NCBI GenBank assembly: GCA_052035295.1
Contig: JBPOHS010000080.1
Span: 1-21,784 of the forward strand
Direction of reading: 5' to 3'
Length of the DNA stretch: 21,784 bases
Source: HdN1 sp052035295
Lineage (GTDB): Bacteria; Pseudomonadota; Gammaproteobacteria; Pseudomonadales; Ketobacteraceae
A program made the translations under genes and the position numbers. This document shows, in pieces, positions 7,042 to 13,888 of the stretch (position 1 is the stretch's first letter; each line of letters starts with the position of its first letter). The notes below the pieces were generated by a model that did not search any database, had not been told where the DNA came from, and was given only the letters and a program-made list of their open reading frames with translations.

Positions 7042-8478
7042 ATGTCGAAAGCGTTTGACGTAGTAGTGATTGGCGGTGGCCCCGGTGGCTATGCAGCAGC
7101 GATCAAGTGCGCCCAACTCGGGCTGAAAACGGCTTGTATCGACAAGTACATCAACAAGCACGGCAAGCCCGCACTGGGTGGAACCTGTGCCAACGTGGGC
7201 TGTATTCCTTCCAAGGCCTTGCTGGATTCCTCATGGAAATACCATGAAACCAAGGACGCGCTGGCCGTTCACGGTATCACCACCAGTGATGTGAAGATTG
7301 ATGTGGCGGCGATGATTGCACGCAAGGACGGCGTTGTTAAGAAGCAGACGGAAGGTGTTGCGATGCTGCTTCAGGCCAACGGTGTCACGTGGTTGCAAGG
7401 CAAGGGTAAGTTGCTTGCTGGCAAACAGGTCGAATTTACTTCGCACAAAGGTGAAGTGGAAACGCTGGATGCGACCAACGTGATTCTGGCAGCGGGTTCC
7501 GAGTCGATCAAGATTCCTGTGGCTCCCCTGGTCGAAGGTTTGGTCGTTGATAACGCGGGTGCGCTCGATTTCACCGAAACCCCGGCGCGTCTGGGTGTAA
7601 TCGGTGCGGGCATCATCGGTCTGGAACTTGGTTCCGTGTGGGCCCGTCTGGGTGCGAAGGTGACTGTGCTGGAAGCGCAGGATGCCTTCCTGCCGCTGGT
7701 CGACAAGCAGGTTGCCAAGGAAACGATCAAGCAGCTGACCCAGCAAGGTCTGGACATCAAGCTGTCGGCACGCGTCACCGGTACCAAAATCAACGGTAAC
7801 GAAGTGGAAGTCTCGTACACTGATGCTTCCGGTGATCAGTCCATCACGGTTGACAAGCTCATCGTGGCGGTAGGTCGCCGTCCGTATACCCAGGATCTGC
7901 TGGCCTCTGACAGCGGCATTTCACTCGACGAGCGCGGCTTCATTTTCGTCAATCAGCAGTGCCGTACCGATGTGCCAGGCGTTTTTGCCATAGGTGACCT
8001 GGTACGGGGCCCGGCGTTGGCTCACAAAGCCACGGAAGAGGGCGTCATGGTAGCCGAAGTGATTGCCGGGCACACCACTCAAATCAACTATGACTGCATC
8101 CCCTCAGTTGTTTATATTCACCCTGAAGTGGCATGGATTGGTCTGACCGAAGAGCAGGCAAAATCGCGTGGTGACGAATACAAGACCGGGATGTTTGCGT
8201 TCGCCGCCAACGGTCGCGCAGTCGCTGCCAACGAAACTGCCGGTTTTGTCAAAGTCATTGCCGACAAGCGTACTGATCGCATTCTGGGTGTCCATATCAT
8301 TGGCCCGCAAGCGTCAGAGCTGATCATGCAGGCGGTGATTGCCATTGAATTCGGTGGTAGCGTTGAAGATCTGCAATTGATGGTGTTTGCGCATCCCGGT
8401 TTGTCTGAAACCCTGCATGAAGCCATGCTGGACGTTGATGGCAAAGCGATTCATTCTGCCAAGAAGAAGCGCAAATAG
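7042..8478 (+). CDS. lpdA: Dihydrolipoyl dehydrogenase, E3 component
   Basis: This FAD enzyme reoxidises the dihydrolipoyl arm of SucB and reduces NAD+. It is probably the E3 of the OGDH complex and may also serve other complexes. With the start at 7042 the product has 478 residues, normal for the family. It shows the FAD motif GGGPGG (residues 11-16), the redox-active disulfide C49/C54 in GGTCANVGC, an NAD-binding motif GVIGAGIIGLELG near 190, a second FAD motif ending in GVFAIGD, and the C-terminal catalytic pair H451 and E456 in AHPGLSE. Its place between sucB and sucC is the Pseudomonas-type order. A 192-bp structured spacer follows. Confidence 0.97.
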   Translation: MSKAFDVVVIGGGPGGYAAAIKCAQLGLKTACIDKYINKHGKPALGGTCANVGCIPSKALLDSSWKYHETKDALAVHGITTSDVKIDVAAMIARKDGVVKKQTEGVAMLLQANGVTWLQGKGKLLAGKQVEFTSHKGEVETLDATNVILAAGSESIKIPVAPLVEGLVVDNAGALDFTETPARLGVIGAGIIGLELGSVWARLGAKVTVLEAQDAFLPLVDKQVAKETIKQLTQQGLDIKLSARVTGTKINGNEVEVSYTDASGDQSITVDKLIVAVGRRPYTQDLLASDSGISLDERGFIFVNQQCRTDVPGVFAIGDLVRGPALAHKATEEGVMVAEVIAGHTTQINYDCIPSVVYIHPEVAWIGLTEEQAKSRGDEYKTGMFAFAANGRAVAANETAGFVKVIADKRTDRILGVHIIGPQASELIMQAVIAIEFGGSVEDLQLMVFAHPGLSETLHEAMLDVDGKAIHSAKKKRK

Positions 8479-8496
8479 TAAAAGTGTCACGAAGGT

Positions 8497-8547
8497 TGCA
8501 CGTTATCGCCCAACAACACCGGAAAGGGGGATGGGATATAACGTGCA
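8497..8547 (+). promoter_or_regulatory. Long-range stem in the sucC leader
   Basis: TGCACGTTAT (8497-8506) is perfectly complementary to ATAACGTGCA (8538-8547), ten pairs. Inside, CCC (8509-8511) can pair with GGG (8533-8535). A second small hairpin, GTGTC/GACAC (8630-8645), lies closer to sucC. A conserved sucC RNA motif has been reported upstream of sucC in Gammaproteobacteria. Whether this is a member cannot be judged without its covariance model. Confidence 0.55.
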
Positions 8548-8674
8548 GTCTTTGAAAACAGCGCTGGCTGCTGAAACGATGCCGTCAAGGGTTGAATCCG
8601 GCTCGGCGAGCGTAGTGCGTGATGTCATGGTGTCTTCACAGACACTGCATAAGAAAGTAACGGTGAACCAATGA
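8531..8674 (+). CDS. Possible 47-residue leader ORF overlapping sucC
   Basis: An open frame of 47 codons starts at ATG 8531, right after a purine-rich GGAAAGGGGG stretch, and ends in TGA sharing the ATGA of the sucC start. The peptide (MGYNVQSLKTALAAE... ending KKVTVNQ) resembles no family I know. An ATGA overlap is typical of translational coupling. Against it, the purine run sits too close to the ATG and the start codon lies inside the 8497-8547 structure, so the frame may be accidental. I do not treat it as an established gene. Confidence 0.2.
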   Translation: MGYNVQSLKTALAAETMPSRVESGSASVVRDVMVSSQTLHKKVTVNQ

Positions 8675-9837
8675 ACTTACACGAATATCAAGCGAAGAAG
8701 TTGTTTGCCCAGTACGGCTTGCCTGTTTCCAAAGGCGTAGCCGCTCAATCTGTGGAAGCAGCAGCCGCCGCGGCGGACGAAATAGGGGGAGACAAGTGGG
8801 TCGTCAAAGCTCAGGTGCACGCCGGTGGCCGCGGTAAAGCGGGTGGCGTCAAACTGGTTAGCTCGAAAGACGAAATCCGTGCCTTTGCTCAAAAGCTGTT
8901 GGGTACCAACCTGGTAACCTACCAGACTGACGAAAAAGGACAGCCGGTCAATACCATTCTGGTGGAAACATGCACCGATATCGCCAAGGAATTGTACCTC
9001 GGTGCGGTCCTTGATCGTGGCAGCCGCCGCGTAGTCTTCATGGCCTCTACCGAAGGTGGTGTCGAGATCGAGAAAGTCGCCCACGACACACCGGAAAAAA
9101 TCCTGAAAGTGGCGATTGATCCGTTGGTCGGCGCGCAACCTTACCAAGGACGTTTGCTGGGTTACCAACTGGGCCTGAGCAACGAACAAGTGAAGCAATT
9201 CACCAAGATCTTCCTCGGTCTGGCAAAAATCTTCGAAGAGAAAGACTGCTCGATCATCGAAGTAAACCCGCTGGTTATCACCAAGGAAGGCAATCTGCAC
9301 TGCCTCGACGCCAAAGTCGTTATCGACGGCAGCGCACTGTACCGTCTGCCTGACATCGAAGCGCTTTACGACCCGACGCAAGAAGACGAGCGTGAGCGTA
9401 TCGCGGCTCAGTGGAGCCTCAACTATGTTGCTCTCGAAGGCAACATCGGTTGCATGGTGAACGGCGCCGGTCTGGCGATGGCCACCATGGACATCATCAA
9501 GCTGAAAGGCGGCCGCCCTGCCAACTTCCTCGACGTAGGTGGCGGCGCGACCAAAGAACGCGTGACCGAAGCCTTCAAGATCATCCTGTCGGATGACAAC
9601 GTGAAAGCCGTTCTGGTCAATATCTTCGGTGGTATCGTGCGTTGCGACCTGATTGCCGACGGCATCATGGGCGCGGTTCAGGAAGTCGGCGTGAAGATTC
9701 CTGTCGTTGTACGCCTTGAAGGCAACAACGCGGAGCTGGGCGCGAAGAAATTGCAGGAAAGCGGTCTGAACATTATCGCTGCCAGCGGATTCAACGATGC
9801 TGCAGAGAAAGTCGTTGCAGCGGTAGCGGGAGTATAA
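8671..9837 (+). CDS. sucC: Succinyl-CoA synthetase beta subunit
   Basis: The beta subunit binds the nucleotide and succinate in the reversible step succinyl-CoA + ADP + Pi to succinate + ATP + CoA. The 388 residues equal the E. coli length, and it opens with the family signature MNLHEYQAKKLFAQYGLP. An ATP-grasp fold is evident: KAQVHAGGRGKAGGVKL near residue 50, SIIEVNPLV, then the C-terminal domain with MVNGAGLAMATMD (from about 262) and NIFGGIVRCD (from about 317). The ribosome binding site is weak, probably the GGTGA in ACGGTGAACC before the ATG, so the structured spacer upstream may affect initiation. sucD starts two bases after the stop. Confidence 0.98.
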   Translation: MNLHEYQAKKLFAQYGLPVSKGVAAQSVEAAAAAADEIGGDKWVVKAQVHAGGRGKAGGVKLVSSKDEIRAFAQKLLGTNLVTYQTDEKGQPVNTILVETCTDIAKELYLGAVLDRGSRRVVFMASTEGGVEIEKVAHDTPEKILKVAIDPLVGAQPYQGRLLGYQLGLSNEQVKQFTKIFLGLAKIFEEKDCSIIEVNPLVITKEGNLHCLDAKVVIDGSALYRLPDIEALYDPTQEDERERIAAQWSLNYVALEGNIGCMVNGAGLAMATMDIIKLKGGRPANFLDVGGGATKERVTEAFKIILSDDNVKAVLVNIFGGIVRCDLIADGIMGAVQEVGVKIPVVVRLEGNNAELGAKKLQESGLNIIAASGFNDAAEKVVAAVAGV

Positions 9838-9839
9838 CG

Positions 9840-10712
9840 ATGAGCGTATTAGTCAATAAAAATACCAAGGTTATCTGCCAGGGCTTTACCGGCTCGCAAG
9901 GCACGATGCACAGCCAGCAAGCACTGGATTACGGCACCAAGATGGTGGGTGGTGTAACGCCGGGGAAAGGTGGCTCCACGCATATCGGCCTGCCGGTGTT
10001 CAACACGGTTGCCGAAGCCAAGGCTGAAACCGATGCAGACGCATCTGTAATCTATGTACCTGCACCGTTCTGCAAGGATTCTATCCTGGAAGCAGCCGAT
10101 GCCGGTATCCCGTTGATCGTCTGTATCACCGAAGGCATTCCTGCGCTGGACATGCTGTACGTGAAAGAATACGTGGCGCGTAAAGGCCTGCGTCTGATCG
10201 GTCCGAACTGCCCCGGTATCATCACTCCGGGCGAGTGCAAGATCGGTATCATGCCCGGTCATATCCACTTGCCAGGAAAAGTTGGTATCGTTTCCCGTTC
10301 CGGCACCCTGACGTACGAATGCGTTGCGCAAACCACTGCGCTGGGCTTCGGTCAGAGTACCTGTATCGGTATCGGTGGTGACCCGATTCCGGGTACGACC
10401 TTTATCGACGCGCTGAAATTGTTCCAGGACGATCCACAAACCGAAGCCATCATCATGGTGGGCGAGATCGGTGGATCTGCCGAGGAAGAAGCAGCAGCGT
10501 TCATCAAGGAATACGTGAAGAAGCCGATGGTCAGCTACATCGCCGGCGTTACTGCTCCTCCGGGCAAGCGCATGGGCCATGCGGGCGCCATCATCGCCGG
10601 TGGCAAAGGCACTGCAGACGAGAAATTCGCTGCGCTGTCTGACGCGGGCGTGACGGTTTGCAGAAACCCTGCAGAAATCGGCAAGACCCTCAAGGAAGTT
10701 ACCGGCTGGTAA
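9840..10712 (+). CDS. sucD: Succinyl-CoA synthetase alpha subunit
   Basis: The alpha subunit binds CoA and carries the phosphohistidine intermediate. The 290 residues match the family length. The N-terminal Rossmann domain starts with CQGFTGSQGTMHSQQA and PGKGG. GPNCPGIITP lies from about residue 121. The phosphorylated histidine is H247 in MGHAGAIIAGGKGTA. The start has GGGAG seven bases upstream, overlapping the end of sucC, so the two subunits are translated together. A strong hairpin and a G-rich minus-strand tract follow the stop and end the TCA block. Confidence 0.98.
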   Translation: MSVLVNKNTKVICQGFTGSQGTMHSQQALDYGTKMVGGVTPGKGGSTHIGLPVFNTVAEAKAETDADASVIYVPAPFCKDSILEAADAGIPLIVCITEGIPALDMLYVKEYVARKGLRLIGPNCPGIITPGECKIGIMPGHIHLPGKVGIVSRSGTLTYECVAQTTALGFGQSTCIGIGGDPIPGTTFIDALKLFQDDPQTEAIIMVGEIGGSAEEEAAAFIKEYVKKPMVSYIAGVTAPPGKRMGHAGAIIAGGKGTADEKFAALSDAGVTVCRNPAEIGKTLKEVTGW

Positions 10713-10718
10713 TTCCTG

Positions 10719-10749
10719 TTGGCCGGTGTCGTCTTGCGACGCCGGCCAA
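10719..10749 (+). terminator. Strong hairpin after sucD, without a T-run
   Basis: TTGGCCGGTGTCG (10719-10731) pairs with CGACGCCGGCCAA (10737-10749), 13 pairs with one G-U, around the loop TCTTG. It begins six bases after the sucD stop. Instead of a T-run the next bases are a C-rich tract, so release would need Rho or another pausing signal. It is placed as the end of the suc transcript. Confidence 0.65.
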
Positions 10750-10750
10750 A

Positions 10751-10766
10751 CCCCTCCCTCCCTCCC
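10751..10766 (-). other. G-quadruplex motif on the minus strand
   Basis: The + strand reads CCCCTCCCTCCCTCCC, so the minus strand has four G-tracts of at least three separated by single A residues. Single-base loops are known to give very stable parallel quadruplexes. The tract lies one base after the sucD hairpin, on the strand that templates the suc transcript. Confidence 0.7.
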
Positions 10767-10855
10767 GCGACAATCTCTGGTTATTCTCCCTGCCTGCAAT
10801 AGTTGCAATGTTCTGCGATTGGCTCGATTTGCTGCCAATTGGTCTTTCGGAGTCA

Positions 10856-10884
10856 TTCTTGCGTTTCGCGTTCTGCTTTATAGT
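10856..10884 (+). promoter_or_regulatory. Possible sigma-70 promoter for the acyltransferase gene
   Basis: TTCTTG (10856-10861) and TATAGT (10879-10884) are 17 bases apart and lie about 55 bases upstream of the acyltransferase ATG. Both boxes are near consensus. The position after the suc terminator fits an independent transcript. Confidence 0.45.
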
Positions 10885-10939
10885 GTGGATGGCGTCGCCA
10901 TGCTTGCTTAGACATTTTGGCATTTCAGGGAGTTAATCG

Positions 10940-11788
10940 ATGTTTGGATATGAGCACCAGCCTTTTTCGTTCAAACCCATGAGCGCGGAACAATTCCGGT
11001 GGTTGACGGCACCGATGCGGTTTTACTTTGACCCGGTGTTCCAGGGGATCGAGAAGCTGGATCCGGCAAAACCTGTTCTGCTGGTTGGGAATCACACGAT
11101 TTATGGCGTGGTAGACGTGCCGCTCTTGCTGGCCGAGATTTATCGTCAGCGGGGTATCTCGGTTCGTGCACTGGCCGATCATGCGCATTATCAAATTCCA
11201 GGCTGGCGCACCATGCTCGATCGCATGGGCGGTGTTGAGGGTACGCGGGAAAATTGCGCGCAGCTCATGGAACATGGTGAACACATCCTGGTGTTTCCGG
11301 GCGGAGCGCGTGAAGTCGCCAAGCGCAAGGATGAAAAATACAAGCTGGTATGGAAGAAGCGCTTCGGCTTTGTCCACATGGCGGTGAAGTATGGCTACCC
11401 GATTGTTCCTTTCGCGGCGGTAGGACCAGACGATATGGTCGACGTTGTGTGGGACGCCAATGACATCATGAAGTCGCCCGTTGGAAAACTGCTTGGCAAA
11501 ATGGGGGCGTTCGATCGTAACGGTCCACTTCGGGGTGGAGACATCATCATGCCGGTTTCCCGTGGTTTGGGATTCACCGGTATTCCGCGGCCGGAGAAAT
11601 TTTATTTCGCGGTGGGCGATGTCATTGAGACGGCACCTTTCGTGGGCCATGAAGATGACAGGGATGTGCTCGAAAAACTGCGTCATCAGACGGCCGAAGC
11701 CATCGATCATTTGATCAGCGAGCAGCTGATCAAGCGTGCACAAGACAAGAATACCGGCTTTGTTCGTCGGCTGCTGAACCGTTTTTGA
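10940..11788 (+). CDS. PlsC/MGAT-like lysophospholipid or glyceride acyltransferase
   Basis: The protein (282 residues) has the blocks of the LPLAT superfamily in order: VGNHTIYGVVDVPLL (N51, H52, D59; block I), GGVEGTREN near 98-105 (block II), LVFPGGAREV at 117-126 (block III) and YPIVPF (153-158, block IV). The FPGGxRE form of block III and the GNH opening are those of the branch with mono/diacylglycerol acyltransferases, TMEM68 and plant phytyl ester synthases rather than classical PlsC. In block I the His-Asp spacing is wider than the usual HX4D. There is no clear membrane helix. GGGAG precedes the ATG. The likely role is acylation of a lysolipid, glyceride or alcohol; the substrate is not readable. 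It converges with the TetR gene with only two bases between the stop codons. Confidence 0.8.
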   Translation: MFGYEHQPFSFKPMSAEQFRWLTAPMRFYFDPVFQGIEKLDPAKPVLLVGNHTIYGVVDVPLLLAEIYRQRGISVRALADHAHYQIPGWRTMLDRMGGVEGTRENCAQLMEHGEHILVFPGGAREVAKRKDEKYKLVWKKRFGFVHMAVKYGYPIVPFAAVGPDDMVDVVWDANDIMKSPVGKLLGKMGAFDRNGPLRGGDIIMPVSRGLGFTGIPRPEKFYFAVGDVIETAPFVGHEDDRDVLEKLRHQTAEAIDHLISEQLIKRAQDKNTGFVRRLLNRF

Positions 11789-11790
11789 CG

Positions 11791-12324
11791 CTATACCATC
11801 GACATCATCAGCTCGTGTACTTCCATGAGCAGTTGTCGTAATTCCTCTTGAGACAGTCTTGGCACCGCGTGAGCGGCGCCAAGCAAACCGTAATAGCCTA
11901 TCTTTGCCAGGCGCCTGCCTTTTTCCTCGTCACCACACACCGCCTGATAAATTTCGATCAGGCGATCCATGCGGCGTTTCTCTACTTTGGCGACAAATTC
12001 GGCGACGCGTGAGTTGGCGCCGGCCCAGGCGTTGATGCCGTTTTCCAGCGCCATCGACATGTTGAGCGTGTGTTGTATCAGTCTTGCCAGCTCGCTGGTT
12101 GGATCAGGATGGGTATCCGAGAAAATGATGTCATCGGTATGGATGTTTTGCCATTGCTGCAGCACCGCCCCATGAAACTCGTCCATGCTGGAGAAGTGGT
12201 GATAAAAAGAACCTCGCGTCACTCCGAGCTTTCGTGCAAGACGCTCTGCTGACAAGACGGTGTGTCCTTCTGTGCGTAAAACGTCCAGCGCGGCTTGTAC
12301 CCATTCTCCCTTGCTGACACGCAT
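11791..12324 (-). CDS. TetR-family transcriptional regulator
   Basis: The N-terminal DNA-binding domain is clear: a first helix, then the helix-turn-helix at about residues 25-44 (SAERLARKLGVTRGSFYHHF) followed by DEFHGAVLQQW. The remaining helical domain would bind a ligand and dimerise; it has no recognisable ligand signature. I start it at ATG 12324 (177 residues), with AGGAG nine bases upstream. The frame runs back to a TTG at 12351, but the site before the ATG is much better. It is transcribed divergently from the P450 gene, with an inverted repeat in the shared 152-bp spacer. Local control of the P450, and of itself, is the likely role; TetR proteins are usually repressors released by a small ligand, here possibly a lipid. 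Confidence 0.88.
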   Translation of the reverse strand: MRVSKGEWVQAALDVLRTEGHTVLSAERLARKLGVTRGSFYHHFSSMDEFHGAVLQQWQNIHTDDIIFSDTHPDPTSELARLIQHTLNMSMALENGINAWAGANSRVAEFVAKVEKRRMDRLIEIYQAVCGDEEKGRRLAKIGYYGLLGAAHAVPRLSQEELRQLLMEVHELMMSMV

Positions 12325-12374
12325 CGTGGCGATCTCCTGCTTTACTTGCAAACATGGCCCATAATGAATAAATC

Positions 12375-12388
12375 ATACAGGGTTGTAT
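12375..12388. promoter_or_regulatory. Inverted repeat, probable TetR operator
   Basis: ATACA (12375-12379) and TGTAT (12384-12388) form an inverted repeat with a four-base centre, GGGT. It lies between the divergent TetR and P450 genes and overlaps the proposed -35 box of the P450 promoter, where a bound repressor would block RNA polymerase. Confidence 0.5.
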
Positions 12389-12411
12389 AGTAAAGTTGCC
12401 CTGACTATGCT
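12383..12411 (+). promoter_or_regulatory. Possible P450 promoter
   Basis: TTGTAT (12383-12388) and TATGCT (12406-12411) are 17 bases apart, with the strong P450 ribosome binding site about 50 bases downstream. The -35 box shares bases with the right half of the inverted repeat. Confidence 0.45.
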
Positions 12412-12461
12412 GTGACGAGGCCAGTATGTCGATACAGGCAACTAGAGCGTTACAAAATAAT

Positions 12462-12468
12462 AAGGAGG
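12462..12468 (+). promoter_or_regulatory. Ribosome binding site that sets the P450 start
   Basis: AAGGAGG lies eight bases before ATG 12477, a near-perfect site. The in-frame ATG at 12426 has only GAGG upstream and falls close to the predicted transcription start, so 12477 is preferred. Confidence 0.75.
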
Positions 12469-12476
12469 CCGCTCCC

Positions 12477-13826
12477 ATGGCAACTCAGATTTCCAGTTTC
12501 GGCGCACAGAAAGTGCGTCAGCTCAAATCGATTCCGGGTGACGCAGGTTATCCGCTGGTTGGATATACCTTTGATGTAATGCGCGATCCGCTTCGTTTCA
12601 TGCGCCGGTGGTACGACAAATATGGCGAAATTTCGTGGACGCGCGCCTTCGGTATCAAAATGCTTTATCTCACTGGGCCTGACGCCAACCAGTTCGTGTT
12701 CCAGAACAAGAACGATATTTTTTCGAATAATCAGGGCTGGGATTTTTTCATCGGCAAATTTTTCCATCGTGGCATCATGTTGCTCGATTTCGAAGAACAC
12801 CGGTTTCATCGAAAGATCATGCAAAACGCGTTCAAGAAGCCGGTGCTGGTCGAGTACCTCAAGCAAATGAATCCGGCCATACTGGAAGGCATCAATCAAT
12901 GGAAACCGGCAAGCACCTTCCATGTGTTTACGGCGATCAAACAATTGACGTTGGATTTGGCCACCGAAGTGTTCATGGGCTACGAACTGGGCAAGGAGGC
13001 CAATAAACTCAATAAAGCGTTTATTGATACCGTACGTGCAGGCACGTCGTTAGTACGTTTTCCTGTGCCCGGCGGGCGCTGGAAAGCCGGTCTTGATGGT
13101 CGCAAGGTGCTGGTGGATTTCTTCAAATCGCAGATCGACAAAAAGCGCAACAGTCAGGGCATGGATTTGTTCAGCCAGTTGTGTCGGGCCGAGACCGACG
13201 AGGGTCAGCGTTTCACGGATGACGATGTCATCAATCACATGGTCTTTCTGATGATGGCGGCGCACGATACCTCGACCATCACGCTTTCAACCATGCTTTA
13301 TCATCTCGCCAAAAATCCGGAATGGCAGGAGCGTTTACGCCAGGAAAGTATAGCGTTGGGCAAACCGTTTCTAGAGCATGATGATCTGGAAAAAATGGAA
13401 GGCATGACGCTGGTGATGAAAGAGTCTTTGCGCATGTGCGCGCCGGTACCCAGTGTTCCGCGCAAGACGGTGCGTGATGTCGAATACAAGGGTTACCACA
13501 TTCCCACAGGCACCATGATCAGCGTGACGCCCTATTTTACGCACTACATGCGAGAGTATTGGACCAACCCGTTCAAATTTGATCCCGAACGATTCAACGA
13601 GGAACGCCGCGAAGACAAGATCCATCCCTATGCCTACGTGCCTTTCGGTGGCGGCGCACACATGTGCATTGGTTTGCATTTTGCCGATTTGCAGGTGAAA
13701 GCGATTTTGCACCAGATTCTGTTGAAGTACCGTTGGAGTGTCGATGCGGGATATGAAATGCCGATTGACACGACCTCATTACCGGTGCCAGGCGACAAAT
13801 TGCCGGTCAAACTGGAAAGTTTGTAG
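12477..13826 (+). CDS. Cytochrome P450 monooxygenase
   Basis: A haem-thiolate monooxygenase of 449 residues with this start (466 from ATG 12426). The proline-rich entry PGDAGYPLVG is followed by the C-helix EEHRFHRKIMQNAF, the I-helix oxygen-activating segment AAHDTS (261-266, Ala in place of the usual first Gly of AGxDT), ExxR as E316-S-L-R319, the PERF region, and the haem loop PFGGGAHMCIG with the axial ligand C397. There is no N-terminal membrane anchor, so it should be soluble and need separate ferredoxin and reductase partners, none of which is encoded here. The style recalls the bacterial P450s nearer to CYP51/CYP26/CYP120 than to CYP101, which hints at a sterol, terpenoid or other lipid substrate; this is inference. 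It is probably under control of the adjacent TetR. A terminator follows. Confidence 0.95.
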   Translation: MATQISSFGAQKVRQLKSIPGDAGYPLVGYTFDVMRDPLRFMRRWYDKYGEISWTRAFGIKMLYLTGPDANQFVFQNKNDIFSNNQGWDFFIGKFFHRGIMLLDFEEHRFHRKIMQNAFKKPVLVEYLKQMNPAILEGINQWKPASTFHVFTAIKQLTLDLATEVFMGYELGKEANKLNKAFIDTVRAGTSLVRFPVPGGRWKAGLDGRKVLVDFFKSQIDKKRNSQGMDLFSQLCRAETDEGQRFTDDDVINHMVFLMMAAHDTSTITLSTMLYHLAKNPEWQERLRQESIALGKPFLEHDDLEKMEGMTLVMKESLRMCAPVPSVPRKTVRDVEYKGYHIPTGTMISVTPYFTHYMREYWTNPFKFDPERFNEERREDKIHPYAYVPFGGGAHMCIGLHFADLQVKAILHQILLKYRWSVDAGYEMPIDTTSLPVPGDKLPVKLESL

Positions 13827-13841
13827 TTTCCAAAGAGGGAG

Positions 13842-13881
13842 CCACCTTGCCATGCGTCGTGCATGACAAGGTGGATTTTTT
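13842..13881 (+). terminator. Intrinsic terminator of the P450 gene
   Basis: CCACCTTGCCATGC (13842-13855) pairs with GCATGACAAGGTGG (13861-13874), 14 positions with one C-A mismatch, around the loop GTCGT. Six T residues follow at 13876-13881. It lies between the P450 and the convergent aldehyde dehydrogenase and may also slow transcription from the minus side, although it has no T-run in that direction. Confidence 0.85.
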
Positions 13882-13888
13882 GGCGGGA

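Noticed and set aside
12325..12351. TTG start at 12351 for the TetR gene
   Set aside because: AGGAG stands at the right distance for ATG 12324, and the extra nine residues add nothing to the fold.
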